Origin: Amia ocellicauda
Taxonomy: Eukaryota; Chordata; Actinopteri; Amiiformes; Amiidae
DNA: 64,000 nt
NCBI RefSeq assembly: GCF_036373705.1
Contig: NW_027102664.1
Location: forward strand, 124,001 to 188,000
Reading direction: 5' to 3'
The position numbers were made by a program, and so were the translations under genes. The notes beneath the pieces are model-generated. The model was not told the origin of the DNA. It searched no databases and saw nothing but the letters and a program-made list of their open reading frames with translations. The stretch's first letter is position 1. Each line of letters starts with the position of its first letter. Positions 29,028 to 40,019 of the stretch are shown piece after piece.

Positions 29028-29876
29028 TTAGTTCAGGTCAGAGTCTGAATCAGTGGCGTAGATGTCGAATTCTTCGTCGCTGTCCCCAGCTTTAACTTCT
29101 TTACGGAAGAAATAAGCTTTTAGCTTGCCAGCGGTTTTTCTACTCGGCTCATCCAGGTCATTGAGCAGCTGCCCAAGTTTCTCTATTATAAACGGCTCCT
29201 TTTTCAGCTCCAGCAAAATCTCATCTATGATTTTCTGGACTTGTCCCGCAGTGACATGTATGTGGGAGTAAGACAGCGCCTTGATTAGTGCCGGTTTCAG
29301 CCACGGTTTGTTCAGTCTTCTGTAAAACACGTTGAAATAGAACAGGAAATAGTAACGGTCTGGTTCAAACAAACAACTGTGTCTCAACTGACTGGGGTGA
29401 TTCACTTCACACCCCCGACAGACTTCTTTCAGAGCTCGGTCGATGAGAGCACTCAGAATATACACCAGGGTGCTTTTAACCACTCTGCTTACTTGGTCAC
29501 ATACCCCGGGCATAAATCCTTCATCTTCATCACGCCCCCGGGACTGTCCGATGCTCATTGGTTCGCCTGGTGGTTTGTGGGGTGTTTCTACATCCATTGG
29601 ACTGACCCCCTCCTGAGACGCACAGACGGTAGACAGTTCGGGAAAATCGAGGCCCTCCATGAGCTCCAGAGGCTGGGGATCCCCGAGACTCATTTGGACA
29701 TCCATCGCACCGCATGTTGTTTCGTCCTGAGGGACCGGGGTCTGAGGTCTTGGAGAGTAACCGCAGTCAAAGGGTTCCAGAGTGTATACAAAATCTGGGG
29801 AATAGAACCAGGGGTGATCCCGGGTTTGAAGAGGCCTGTAGAGCCTGTCGACGTCCGCAGCTTTCGGGTAAGACAT
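29028..29876 (-). CDS. 282-aa Cys/His-motif protein (element 2)
   Basis: Open over its whole length. The Cys/His motif and acidic tail match element 1; changes are scattered (for example DEDEG for DEDAG, AGDSDEE for AGGSDEE). Upstream, the TATA-like box and the CRE-like site are kept at 29912-29921 and 29933-29939. Confidence 0.7.
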   Translation of the reverse strand: MSYPKAADVDRLYRPLQTRDHPWFYSPDFVYTLEPFDCGYSPRPQTPVPQDETTCGAMDVQMSLGDPQPLELMEGLDFPELSTVCASQEGVSPMDVETPHKPPGEPMSIGQSRGRDEDEGFMPGVCDQVSRVVKSTLVYILSALIDRALKEVCRGCEVNHPSQLRHSCLFEPDRYYFLFYFNVFYRRLNKPWLKPALIKALSYSHIHVTAGQVQKIIDEILLELKKEPFIIEKLGQLLNDLDEPSRKTAGKLKAYFFRKEVKAGDSDEEFDIYATDSDSDLN

Positions 29877-29954
29877 TCTCTTTAATTTTAAACCATGATT
29901 GAATTGTTGCGCCTTTTATCCTATCTCTTCACTACGTCATGACACACCGCCCTC

Positions 29955-30206
29955 TTAGAAGAGAGTAGCCCCTGAGCCGTCAGACCCCCCTCCAAAACCC
30001 CACACGTCGTCTGTTTTATCATCGTCGTCGTCATTCAAGGGGGATATATAATCCATAATCCAGCATATTCTCCTTCTAACCAAATCCAGTTGCGAACATT
30101 TGGTCAAGATGTCAAATCCATCATTTATACAGTTTATGACCTCTTTCAAGAACGGCCAGTCCACGGCGTCAAACATCATTTCAGTAACCTGTTTTTCTGG
30201 ATCCTC
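29955..30206 (-). pseudogene. 236-aa gene, 3' remnant at the truncated end (element 2)
   Basis: Only about the last 84 codons remain (EVINCINDGFDIL through GSGATLF). The coding sequence stops matching element 3 at GGATCCT near 30206, where host repeat begins. Confidence 0.75.
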
Positions 30207-30339
30207 TTGCCCTTGAGCAATGCAAAATAGGTCAGTGAAAATAGAAACCTTTATCTCACAGGCTGGCCCACGGGAAACACCTGTGCGCGTTTTACCAGCC
30301 TGCTTCGATGGGAGCCATTCGAAACGCTAGGACAGGTCG

Positions 30340-30412
30340 GTTTCCGTAGTGTAGTGGCTATCACGTTCGCCTCACACGCGACAGGTCCCCGGTTCGAAAC
30401 TGGGTGGAAACA
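30340..30412 (+). tRNA. tRNA-Val (CAC), degenerate
   Basis: CAC anticodon. The anticodon stem has a GCGAC in place of GCGAA, and the T-stem and acceptor 3' side are altered (CTGGG, TGGAAAC). Probably inactive. Confidence 0.7.
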
Positions 30413-30637
30413 ACCCGCGGTGCACATATGCCAGTGCCGTGTTACCCGTCCTCATCTCTCTGCCCCAAGGCCGGCCGTTGTTTTCTCTTCCTCGGAGTGG
30501 CAAGAAATCCTGACCTTGAGAACTAATGATCGAAGAAGGGTAGCTTTGCGAGGCGCTGGAACTGACACTTTTAAAATCGATACATGTTGTTGCTGTTACA
30601 ATACGACCGTAGCAGGATCGGCGACATTGCTGTTACT

Positions 30638-30643
30638 CTTATG
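30638..30643. other. Unoccupied target site CTTATG
   Basis: GTTACTCTTATGTAGTTGAAGG, single copy, no element. Confidence 0.9.
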
Positions 30644-30932
30644 TAGTTGAAGGCGCAGTATAGCTCTGATAGTCTGGTGGTGAAGGAAGACCACCAGCCG
30701 TTTGAACAAGCCATTCAGCATCACCTTGTTGGGCTAAGTGCAGGCACTGTCAGAGCGCAGGGCGTCCTGCCTTTGAAAGAGTTTCCAAAGTGTCCTGATG
30801 TGCCCTTGAGCATTGCAAAATAGGTCAGTGAAATTAGAAACCTTTATCTCACAGGCTGGCCCAAGGGAAACGCCTGTGCACGTTTTACCAGCCTGCTTCG
30901 ATGGGAGCCATTCGAAACACCAGGACAGGTTG

Positions 30933-31005
30933 GTTTCCGTAGTGTAGTGGCTATCACGTTCGCCTCACACGCGAAAGGTCCCTGGTTCGAAACCGGGCGG
31001 AAACA
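30933..31005 (+). tRNA. tRNA-Val (CAC) adjoining element 3
   Basis: Complete cloverleaf, CAC anticodon, CCTGG/CCGGG T-stem. It ends 223 bp before element 3, the same spacing as at element 2. Confidence 0.85.
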
Positions 31006-31222
31006 ACCCGCGGTGCATGTGTGCTAGTGCTGTGTTACCTGTCCCTGTAACGCGGCCGGCCATCGTTTTCTCTTCCTCGGAGTGTCAAGAAAGCCTGACC
31101 TAGAGAACAAACGATCACAGAAGGGTAGCTTTGCGAGGCGCTGGAACTGACACTTTTAAAATCGATACATGTTGTTGCTGTTACAATACGACCGTAGCAG
31201 GATCGGCGACATTGCTGTTACT

Positions 31223-31228
31223 CTTATG
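31223..31228. repeat. Target site duplication CTTATG, left of element 3
   Basis: Matches the right copy at 46905-46910, so element 3 is bounded by a perfect 6-bp direct repeat. Confidence 0.95.
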
Positions 31229-31412
31229 AGTAGATAGTTGGGTTTTTTGGGCGCGGCCTATTTTGTTATGACGTATGCCCTAAGCTTATTAATATTCCTA
31301 CGTCATAATTGGGGGGCGTGATTTTAGGTAGAGTTATTTCCTTAATTATTCCTACGTCATATCCGTCAGAAAGTGTACACCCATAAAACCCTGAACAACA
31401 AGGCCGCCCATA
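31229..31412 (+). repeat. Left terminal inverted repeat, element 3
   Basis: About 184 bp. It begins AGTAGATAGTTGGG, one base different from the other left ends, and pairs with 46721-46904. Confidence 0.95.
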
Positions 31413-32350
31413 ACCTGTTGTTCTTGTTGTTCTTGTTGGTCAACTGTAGAGTGTGAATGGGTCGGCTCTTCCTGTAGTGGTTGGGGGTCTTTTTTAAATA
31501 TACATTTAATGGTTTAGTAAATCTAAACCGTTATAAGATCAACAAGTTCTGTTGTCTGTAATGGTCCCAGGTCTTAACAATGCCAATTTTGAATTGTGCG
31601 TTTATCATATTCACACTGTCTCTGTCTGTCTTTCTCTCTCTCTCGCCCAATCATTTTATAAAATTCAACAAGTTCTGTTGTCTGTTATGATCCCAGGTCC
31701 TAACAATGCCTGTTTTGCATAGGGTACTTATGTTATCCACACTGTATCTGGCTCTGTCTCTCTCCTCAAATTTAATTAAAAATTAAATTAAAAAAGAGGG
31801 TGTGTGTGTGGGTGTTTGTGTGTATAGGTTAATTGTTTTTGTAAAAAAAAAAAAAAAAAGCTGTGGTTATATTTTATCTCTCACATAATGTGTTCAGTCG
31901 TTTTACTTAAATACATTCTAGGGTCTTAAAGCTCATAAGAGTTAGACTTAAGATAAGGATATGCTTTTAAGGTATTTTAGCAGTCTCAATCCCTGATGAT
32001 AAGGAATCGTTTAAAAAATGAAAACAACTGATCACTCAATGCTAAATAGATCACAACACTCAAGGCTAAATCACTCACACCATGGGGGGCGGGGGTGTGC
32101 TCAGACAACAATAGGTATGGCGTGTGGTATCAAAACATTCAGAATACTTTTAACCTATATAATTTATAAGCTTTGTAAAATAAACCCAAATATCTCTTTT
32201 GCGGGGATAAACGCTGTTCTGAGTAGTTTGTGACTTGTTTAATACCAAACAAAGCATCGCTATAAAAAAAAAAAAAAAAATCACTGTAAAAGCGCTAGTT
32301 ATTTTTGATCTTTATAGTTATTTTCTAGGCTCAGGTTGTTTTTTAGCGCT
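31413..32350 (+). other. Left-end non-coding region, element 3
   Basis: Same content as in element 2: short hairpin near 31511-31529, two-unit tandem repeat (31532-31763), CT and GT microsatellites, and A-tracts near 31842 and 32264. No gene seen. Confidence 0.6.
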
Positions 32351-32356
32351 TATAAA
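32351..32356 (+). promoter_or_regulatory. TATA box of the spliced gene, element 3
   Basis: GCGCTTATAAAGGCC as in elements 2 and 4, but the distance to the ATG is about 150 bp longer because of the extra segment 32401-32552. Confidence 0.55.
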
Positions 32357-32400
32357 GGCCTGAAATATTCTTAGTGGTTGTTGACTATAGGTCTTGATGC

Positions 32401-32552
32401 TTAAAAATGTTTTTTTGAGAGACCAAAAGGTTCTAATAAAAGTTTAGAGTAGAGAGGAGAGAGATCGTCTCCATCTTGGTTTCTATTTGAAATTTGATGC
32501 AGTGTCATTTTATTGGTTGGTTTTGATATGTTAATTGGTAACAGGGTGGCAC
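32401..32552 (+). other. About 150-bp segment present only in element 3
   Basis: Inserted between CTTGATGC and ACAAAGGCCAGACC relative to elements 2 and 4. It has no coding potential, no terminal repeats and no target duplication. Either elements 2 and 4 share a deletion or this copy gained a segment. Confidence 0.7.
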
Positions 32553-32678
32553 AAAGGCCAGACCAGAACAATGCCTTACAAGCAGATCCGGCATGTGGCC
32601 ATCATTTTAAGTATGAAGGTCTGGTCTTCAGCTCGACAGACTCATACTGACCTTTCGATTTAAGACTAAAGATCAACA

Positions 32679-34719
32679 ATGTCTGGAAACAACATCAGCG
32701 ATTCGATTTAAACGAGTTTTTAGGCAAGTCTTCAGATTATTTTCATTGACTCAGAGCGTGTTGTGTGCATGTATTGTAAATAAGGCTATAACATCTGTTT
32801 TAAGTTCTGTAAAATTATTTTTCAGCCAGTCAACAGGAGTTAATTCCCAACGCTGAGGAGATCATCTGGAACAACGACGGTAAGATTTTTGTGTTTGCGC
32901 TCATGGGTTCTTATGCATGGGTGTGTGTGGTTTTGAAGCGGCTCATTAGAGTTATGAAAACGTTTTAATATATATTAATGCCGGTCTCTTTAATTACACA
33001 GAAACTATCGAAAGGCCTGTGATTAATGTCTCCGAGGATCGACCAAGAGAAGTGGTTGTCCCTAGACAGGCTGTCTGCCGACCGGGTAAGAACTAAACCC
33101 CTGTTTGTTTGTATAACGTTTCTGTAAGATGTTTGAGTCCAGTTTTGTTAATTTAAAAAAATTATCCTGTCTAACAGTATTAAGAAACGTGGTTCGAGAC
33201 AACGAAAGGCCTTCCACATCGAGGGCTTGTTTCGTTTTACCTTCGAGAACCGTAACCTTTCAAGAATCTGAAAGGCCGTCAGCCCCGGTATCTGATAGCT
33301 GTGAGTATATATCTGCAGCCTGTAAGAGGTTAAAGCTTTTTATAAAGCGGTGTGGTTAAAGGTTAAACATGTCTCTTACCTTCACAGCGGTGCAAAAAGC
33401 TAAACCAGCCGAAAAACATAAGAAACGATTATTCTGTGGAGGTAAGTAAGATCTTTCAAACTTTAATGTTTTTAAAAGGGCTTTGTTTGCCCGTTGAGGG
33501 CTAATATTTAAGCGATGGGTGACCGTTTCCTGTAGGGCGGGGGGTTCTGGGAAAGATCTTTAGAAGTCCGGACAGGTCTAGGCTTGTTTCTGGGGAACGT
33601 GTTTAGAAATGACCGATTGCCGTACCGTCTGGTTAGGAAGTAAAGCCGTCCGAAAGGGTTTAGTAAGTTGTTTGGCTTATCTCCCGCTATTATACTTCTG
33701 TTTTAAAGTGGTTGTAGGAAAAGGCTTGAAGGTGTTCATTGTATTTAATATTTAAACAGATCGTGAAAACGTTTGTGAAACAGGAAGTCCCGGGATCAGG
33801 AAGCGTTTACACTTGGAAGGTTCGTTTAAAAATGAAATGTTGTTGTGTGTGTGTGTGTTTTATTAACAATATTACAGTTTTTAAAGAAACATTTAAGAAA
33901 CAGTTTATTTACAGCGGCTTCTCTGTTTTAAATTTATTATCAAGTCCTAATAAATATATTGTCTGTAAATAATAAGGCGTTGTAGTGAATGTCTAAGGCT
34001 ATTTTCAAAGGTCTAAAAAAGCTAAAGGTTTTGAATGTCCTGGACATGTTGTTTTAAGTTTGATTTCTGTCGCCGTTTAAAGATGTAAATGTAATGTATA
34101 TTTTTATTCTTCCCAAGACTCTTGGGATAGTCATTCTGTGAATGAGCTATTGAGGACAATTACCCCGTCTAAGTGGGATCAAACATCTTTCCCGGTGAGA
34201 TCACCGAGAGGATCCCCCACGGTGGTCTTGGAGACCCCCCAACATCTACTCAGGCCACAGCCTTCTGGGGGTAATTCTACACCCCAGATTCAGCCCGCCG
34301 CATTGTCGGGCGGAACAAATACAGGCATCCAACAACCTCAGGGGTCGCCGTCAGTCAGGGCTGACACACCACCCAACGACGGCCTGGTTTCAACATCGTC
34401 CCCCCAGACCCGTTTCTTGGCTACAGAAACGCGGAACAGTACCCCGCGCTTGGCCAGGGTGTCACCGCAAAGGCCTTCTTGGTCTCCGTCCATGAGTATA
34501 CACTCGCTCCTTACCTCCTTCGACCGAGATTTACCGGAGCGACCATCCTTTGAAGCTGAGCCAGGCCACCAGCCCCCGGAGCTTCTTCCTGAAGGTCGGC
34601 ATGAGTTGCTACATACTTTGTTACAAAATCAAAGACTTGTGTTAGTGGGGCAAAACCTGCTGATAGAGAGCCAAAACACCCTTATTAATACCCTTACTAA
34701 CGAATTGTACCGTATTTAA
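32679..34719 (+). pseudogene. Seven-exon Pro/Ser-rich gene, frameshift in exon 1 (element 3)
   Basis: Exons by comparison with element 2: 32679-32723, 32826-32879, 33002-33085, 33178-33300, 33388-33441, 33760-33819, 34118-34719. All splice sites are conserved, including the GC donor of intron 1. One C is missing in exon 1 (GCGATTCG for GCGACTTCG), so the frame is lost before the first intron. Confidence 0.72.
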
Positions 34720-34902
34720 TGTTTTAATAGACACAAAACGCCTTACTATTGTGTGTTGTTGGAAAAATAAAAAATAAATTAAAAAATGTCCTGACTTGGT
34801 AAAAGAACTCACAAACTAAAGGATTATGAACAAGCTAGGGCCCCAAAAAGACCTTCCCGAGAGAACATCCCCGGCCCTGTTGTGAACTCCTCTGATGTCC
34901 CA

Positions 34903-35700
34903 ATGAACCTGGAACTATTACAAATGATAAATGATTTAAATAACCCCCAATTACCACCGATAGAATGTGAATTAACAGACTTACCGGTGAACCCCGACCT
35001 GATACAGATGGTCAATGATCTAAATAACCACCTCCCACCGGTAGCGCTTATAGAGGTTCACCCCCTAGTTCACCCCGATTTGTTTGAAATGGTGGAGGCT
35101 TTGGAGGAGCTACCCCGACCAAATTCTGCCCCTATTATAAATGATTTGAGACAATTAGAACACAGGATGGCGGCAGAAGCAGCCATCACTATAGAGGAGG
35201 GTCTTGACATTAACCGGTTGGATATCTTTGAAGGACTTTTACAGGCTTTAAATGAGCCTCCTCAAAAAGGGGGTTTTGTAGATGTCAGCAGTGGGGGTGT
35301 TCGGAATTTGGAGGGTTCTGGGACTGATAAGGCTGTGGAGGACATGCTCTGTGAGAATGTAGGGGGTGAAGGCTTTGTTCAAAATGATGATGTGTCCAAG
35401 AGTACCAGTGATCCCGTGATTATAGATAGACCGGCCTATAACAATTTTGAAATGATTCAGCGTTTTAATTTTGCAGAACTTTTAAATTGTGACAATTATG
35501 CAGAAATATTTGTCAACATATACGAGGCCTTGCAGAAAATGCTTGAACAGGTTGCTGAAAGGGTCAGACCTCGAGATGTTGTACAGTTAGAACTCAGAGG
35601 GGATGATTTGTTTAGCAACCTATCTGTAATGCTGAGTGGAGATAATTTAGACGTCTGGCTAAAATCGAAGCATTATTGCAAAGTAACGCAGCCATCATAG
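34903..35700 (+). CDS. PolB N-terminal region, separate frame (element 3)
   Basis: Open frame as in element 2, with the ATG-TCC-TGA at about 34786-34794 upstream and the CTA-AAA-T site at 35659-35665. Substitutions are few (DLIQM for DLLQM, ESGT to GSGT type). Confidence 0.58.
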   Translation: MNLELLQMINDLNNPQLPPIECELTDLPVNPDLIQMVNDLNNHLPPVALIEVHPLVHPDLFEMVEALEELPRPNSAPIINDLRQLEHRMAAEAAITIEEGLDINRLDIFEGLLQALNEPPQKGGFVDVSSGGVRNLEGSGTDKAVEDMLCENVGGEGFVQNDDVSKSTSDPVIIDRPAYNNFEMIQRFNFAELLNCDNYAEIFVNIYEALQKMLEQVAERVRPRDVVQLELRGDDLFSNLSVMLSGDNLDVWLKSKHYCKVTQPS

Positions 35701-36830
35701 CTGATGAAAGTCTGTCTCTAGTAATGAATGTGGTTCGTAACCCTGAGGGTGGGGTGCTTAGAAGTCTGTCGAAATGCTTGAAGAACGACATAATTAGGAC
35801 CAAGCTCAGGCAATTAGTGGTGAGTTCCAGTGGGGACAATAAGCTCTGTTTTGCTTACAGTTTAATAAAACTACTCACCCCCGACATGCCTGAACCCCAA
35901 GCTCTGCAAGAGGCTTTAATGCTTCATCAGAGGGCCGGCTTAAACTCTCAACAGATGGTTGCCTTTTCAGACATCACCAAGTTTGAGGAGTTGTTGTCTT
36001 TAAAAATTGTTGTGTGGTACCATTGTGAGGTAAAGGAAGTATTTGTGAAATTTCAGACACATGCTGAAACCCATACACAGACACTGTTTCTCTTCCTAAG
36101 TGATAGTCATTACTTTGGAATAAAGAGTTTGACGGCTTTTTTGGGTTGTTCGTATGTTTGTCATTGTTGTTATAAGGCCTTCAATGATAAGCTTAAGCAC
36201 CGCTGTGACGGTTACTGTAACGTCTGATTCAATCCCCAATGTTGTAAGGGTTTGGCCCCTACCATCCGATGAAAAGATTGCTTAAGGATTTGTCTCTCTG
36301 CGTTCTGTTTTTCCGAGCATAAGGTACAGAGGGCCGCTGCTGAGGGGGTTAAAAAACTGAGTTATTGTGATCAAACTAAATATTGCCCGCAATGTTGCCT
36401 CCAGTACCGTTTTCATGAGGTTAAACCACACAAATGTCTGGAGCCGAGATGCAGGATCTGTAATGCTGATTTAACCCCGGGGTCCGAACACCAGTGCTTT
36501 ATTCAGCCGGTTAAAAAGGAGCCGCCGCACAACCGGTATGTCTTTTTTGCTTTTGAATGCCGGCAAGAAAACGGGGTCCACGTTGCTAATTATATACACT
36601 GTATTGACATGTTGGATCGTGAGTGGTCAGCTAGCGGTGAGAGTTGTGTCAGGGAAATCATTACGCGGTATCGCGGTCCAAAATACCTCAATTACACATT
36701 TATTGCCCACAATGCTAAGGGTTATGATTCTTACATTTTGATGAAGTATCTGGTGGAAAATGGGGTGACCCCAAAAATAATAGCTCAGGGTAGCAAGATC
36801 ATGTGTTTCACCGACGAAGCTTTCAACTAA
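35664..36830 (+). pseudogene. PolB Cys-rich and exonuclease region, two extra stops (element 3)
   Basis: Besides the shared TAA at 36828-36830 there are two private stops: TGA at 36225-36227 after YCNV, and TGA in place of the Cys codon of RCKDC near 36270. Exonuclease I reads FFAFECRQ, lacking the catalytic Asp. FIAHNAKGYDSY (exonuclease II) is kept. Confidence 0.83.
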
Positions 36831-39014
36831 CGTTACATAGACTCGTTAAATTTCCTCCCCATGAAATTGAGCGCTTTGCCTAAGGCTCTGGGTTTTGAGG
36901 CTCAGAAGAAAGGTTGGTTCTGCCATTTTTTTAATACTAAGGACACTCAAAATTATCGAGGGTCCTACCCGCCCGCCTCTTATTATGGGGTTGATACTAT
37001 GATGTCTCATGAGAGGGAGGAATTCTTTAAATGGTACAATACGGTTAAGGGAGGTGTTTTTGATTTCCGAGAAGAGATGGCCGCTTATTGTAAAAATGAT
37101 GTGGTGATCCTTAAAGAAGCCTGTGTGCGTTTCTGCGCCGAGGTTATCAACACATCGGGTCTCGACCCTTTGCAAAGTGTGACCATAGCGTCTCTCTGCA
37201 TGAAAATGTATCGGTCCAATTTCTTGCAGAAAAACACTATAGCGGTCACCACTTCTGACAACTATCGTGCTAGACAAAAGAACTTTTCGACTGTCTCCAT
37301 ACAGTGGCTGGAATACCTGAGTGCCCGGGATAACATCTTCATCAGACATGCTTTAAATCAAGGGGAAGTCAAAATGGGGCCTTACTACTTAGACGGTTTT
37401 AGCAACGTGTCCGGGCGGCGTACCGCTTATGAGTTTGCTGGTTGTATTTACCATGGCTGTCCTCAGTGCTTCGACCCAAACACCTTTAACCCCGTAACAC
37501 AAAAACTCTGCGGTGATATGTACTATGATTTCCAGGAACGAATTGAAACTTTAAAAAACACCTATGGTTTGAACGTGCTGGTGATTTGGGAACACGAGTG
37601 GACGACCCTGAAGCAACAGGATGCGGGGGTACAACGGTTTATGGAAACCTTGGACTTTCCTGAACGTCTAGAGCCCCGGGATGCGTTATTTGGGGGTCGT
37701 ACCAACGCCCTCTGTTTACATTATGAGGTAAAGGAGGGTGAGAGAGTAGATTACTATGATTTCACCAGTCTGTACCCTTATGTCAACAAGACCAAAATGT
37801 ACCCGGTGGGGCGTCCAACCATTGTTTATCGTGACTTTCTCGAAATCGGACATTACTTTGGTTTGATCAAAGTCACCATGTACCCTCCTCGCGAGCTGTT
37901 CTTACCCGTGTTGCCTTACAGGTGTTCGGGAAAATTGATGTTCCCTCTGTGTAGAACGTGTGTGGAAACTGAAAATAAAACTACCTCTTGTCTGCACAGT
38001 GATGAAGAGAGAGCGCTGACGGGTGTCTGGTGTAGCATTGAGCTTGACAAGGCGGTGGAGAAAGGTTACAGAGTCGGTAAGGTGTATGAGGTTTGGCATT
38101 TTTCTGAAAAACCTGATACTCTTTTTGCTGATTACATTATGACCCATCTGAAAGGGAAACAGGAGGCATCGGGCTATCCCTCATGGTGTGTTGACTCCGC
38201 GGCCAAAGAGCGATACGTTCAGCAATATTTTGAAAAGGAAGGGATCCGTCTAGAGCCGGGGAACATAACTGTAAACCCCGCCAAGAGACAAATGTCCAAA
38301 CTGATTTTAAACAGTCTGTGGGGTAAGTTTGGGGAAAGAAATTACCGTCTAAACACAACCTTGATTAAAACCCCTGAACAGTTTATAGAATTTATGTTTT
38401 CCAAACAACATGCAGTATCACACTTTCAATTCTTAAATGACCACGTGGCACAGGTCCAGTGGAGGGCCCCTAAAGATTTCCCCACCAAACAGGGGAACGT
38501 TAATGTTTTCATAGCGGTTTTTACCACGGCTTACGCCCGGCTTGAACTGTACAACTTAATGGATCAGTTGCAGGAACGCACGCTCTATCATGATACTGAC
38601 TCTGTAATCTTTGTCACCAGGCCAGGGGATTGGGTCCCTCCCCTCGGGGACTACCTTGGGGAGTTAACGAGCGAACTAGATCCTCAGGACCACATAGTGG
38701 AGTTTGTTTCAGGGGGTCCTAAGACTTACGCATACAGAACGGCTGCGGGTAAGACCTGTATGAAAGTTAAGGGTTTCACTCTGAAACATTGTAACAACAA
38801 GCTCATTAACATCAAGTCTCTGACGACCCTGGTAGAAAGTTTTGTAACCGAGAAAGACGCGCCTCCTCGTGAGATTATTACAGCCGGAAATCAGATCTAT
38901 CGCAATAAAAAGGGGTACACGTTGGAAAATAGATCACTAAACAAACGGTTCAGGGTGGTGTACAATAAAAGAGTCTTGAAGACTGATTATACCACTCTGC
39001 CTTATGGATATTAG
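36831..39014 (+). CDS. PolB polymerase domain, open after the shared TAA (element 3)
   Basis: 727 codons open in frame with the upstream region; the first ATG is at 36861 (717 aa). Motifs A, B and C are as in element 1. Without the shared TAA this would be the best-preserved polymerase domain of the window together with element 1. Confidence 0.88.
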   Translation, partial: RYIDSLNFLPMKLSALPKALGFEAQKKGWFCHFFNTKDTQNYRGSYPPASYYGVDTMMSHEREEFFKWYNTVKGGVFDFREEMAAYCKNDVVILKEACVRFCAEVINTSGLDPLQSVTIASLCMKMYRSNFLQKNTIAVTTSDNYRARQKNFSTVSIQWLEYLSARDNIFIRHALNQGEVKMGPYYLDGFSNVSGRRTAYEFAGCIYHGCPQCFDPNTFNPVTQKLCGDMYYDFQERIETLKNTYGLNVLVIWEHEWTTLKQQDAGVQRFMETLDFPERLEPRDALFGGRTNALCLHYEVKEGERVDYYDFTSLYPYVNKTKMYPVGRPTIVYRDFLEIGHYFGLIKVTMYPPRELFLPVLPYRCSGKLMFPLCRTCVETENKTTSCLHSDEERALTGVWCSIELDKAVEKGYRVGKVYEVWHFSEKPDTLFADYIMTHLKGKQEASGYPSWCVDSAAKERYVQQYFEKEGIRLEPGNITVNPAKRQMSKLILNSLWGKFGERNYRLNTTLIKTPEQFIEFMFSKQHAVSHFQFLNDHVAQVQWRAPKDFPTKQGNVNVFIAVFTTAYARLELYNLMDQLQERTLYHDTDSVIFVTRPGDWVPPLGDYLGELTSELDPQDHIVEFVSGGPKTYAYRTAAGKTCMKVKGFTLKHCNNKLINIKSLTTLVESFVTEKDAPPREIITAGNQIYRNKKGYTLENRSLNKRFRVVYNKRVLKTDYTTLPYGY

Positions 39015-39675
39015 CGGTGGTTTTGATAACAGACTTCAACACCCTTTCTCCTGTATTATAGCCGGTCCCTCCAATTCGGGGAAGAGCTATCTTATAAAGA
39101 ACATCATAGAAGATGTGGACGCAACCGTGTCCCAAGCTCTTGACAACATAGTGTGGCGTTACTCTTGCTGGCAACCTCTCTACGATGATTTGGCTTCGAA
39201 AAAAAATAATCTGAAATTTGTGCAAGGTCTCCCCGCCTCGTTGTGTGACGATGACTTGTTCCCGCCCGGTCAAACTAATCTAGTGATCCTTGATGACCTG
39301 ATGGAGCAGGCCGGTGACAACAGTGAAGTGGAAAAAGCTTTCACAAAGTACACTCATCATAGGAATTTAAGTATTATTTATTTAGTTCAAAATCTATTTT
39401 TTCAAGGTAAAAAAAGCCGCACTATTAATTTAAATGCCAATTATATAATTATTTTTAAATACCCCAGAGATAAACTACAGGTCACCGTCTTGGCTCGTCA
39501 AATGTACCCTAACCAGACCAAGTTCTTTTTGGAGGCATTTGAGGATGCCACCAAAAAACCCTACGGGTACTTGATTGCGGACTTAAAAGCACAAACCCCA
39601 GAAGACTTTCGCCTCAGAACAGGTTTGTGCCCGCCCGATTGGCCGGCAGTGTATGTGCTAAAGAAAAGGAAATAA
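39004..39675 (+). CDS. Packaging ATPase (element 3)
   Basis: 223 codons open, Walker A and B intact. Private changes include NIVWRYS and IIIFKYPRD. Overlaps PolB by 11 nt. Confidence 0.88.
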   Translation: MDISGGFDNRLQHPFSCIIAGPSNSGKSYLIKNIIEDVDATVSQALDNIVWRYSCWQPLYDDLASKKNNLKFVQGLPASLCDDDLFPPGQTNLVILDDLMEQAGDNSEVEKAFTKYTHHRNLSIIYLVQNLFFQGKKSRTINLNANYIIIFKYPRDKLQVTVLARQMYPNQTKFFLEAFEDATKKPYGYLIADLKAQTPEDFRLRTGLCPPDWPAVYVLKKRK

Positions 39676-39681
39676 ATAAGA

Positions 39682-40017
39682 ATGTCTGTTCGGATTAAAA
39701 GAAATCTGCCGCTTTTGCAAATGTTATTTGAGGGGAGCCCGCGCCATAGGAAAGCTGTGCTGGCAGGGGCCCCCTCGGATTTGATCGAGACCCTGTGTGA
39801 AATAGCTTTTAACATCTTACGCGGTAATATACCCCTAACCCCTTCTCAACATTCTAAACTCAAAAAACAAAAAGCGGTTATCAAGATCATCGCTAATAAG
39901 AAGTATTCTATTAAAAGAAAAAGAAAGAAGATTAATCAAACCGGGGGTTTTATAGGACCGCTGTTGAGCATAGCCGTGCCTTTCCTAACCAGTCTTCTAG
40001 CTTCCAGAGTGGGTTAA
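39682..40017 (+). CDS. 111-aa basic/hydrophobic protein (element 3)
   Basis: Open; LLSIAVPF tail variant as in elements 2 and 4. Confidence 0.73.
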   Translation: MSVRIKRNLPLLQMLFEGSPRHRKAVLAGAPSDLIETLCEIAFNILRGNIPLTPSQHSKLKKQKAVIKIIANKKYSIKRKRKKINQTGGFIGPLLSIAVPFLTSLLASRVG

Positions 40018-40019
40018 TA

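Larger units (their letters stand above)
14692..30206 (+). mobile_element. Element 2: Polinton/adintovirus-like provirus, right end truncated
   Basis: Starts with a complete left inverted repeat and keeps the full gene order. It breaks off at about 30206 inside the 236-aa gene. Compared with element 3, about 0.5 kb of the 236-aa gene, its promoter and the right repeat are missing; the sequence continues as the host repeat (CTTGAGCAATGC). The spliced left-end gene, Bcl-2-like gene and 282-aa gene are intact; PolB, ATPase, 247-aa, protease, capsid, basic, penton and integrase genes are broken. Confidence 0.93.
30207..31222. repeat. Host tRNA-Val repeat between elements 2 and 3
   Basis: About 1 kb with two CAC-type units and one empty target site. 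It begins abruptly in the middle of a CAC-type spacer because of the deletion that removed the end of element 2. No triplet tract and no AAC tRNA here. Confidence 0.85.
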
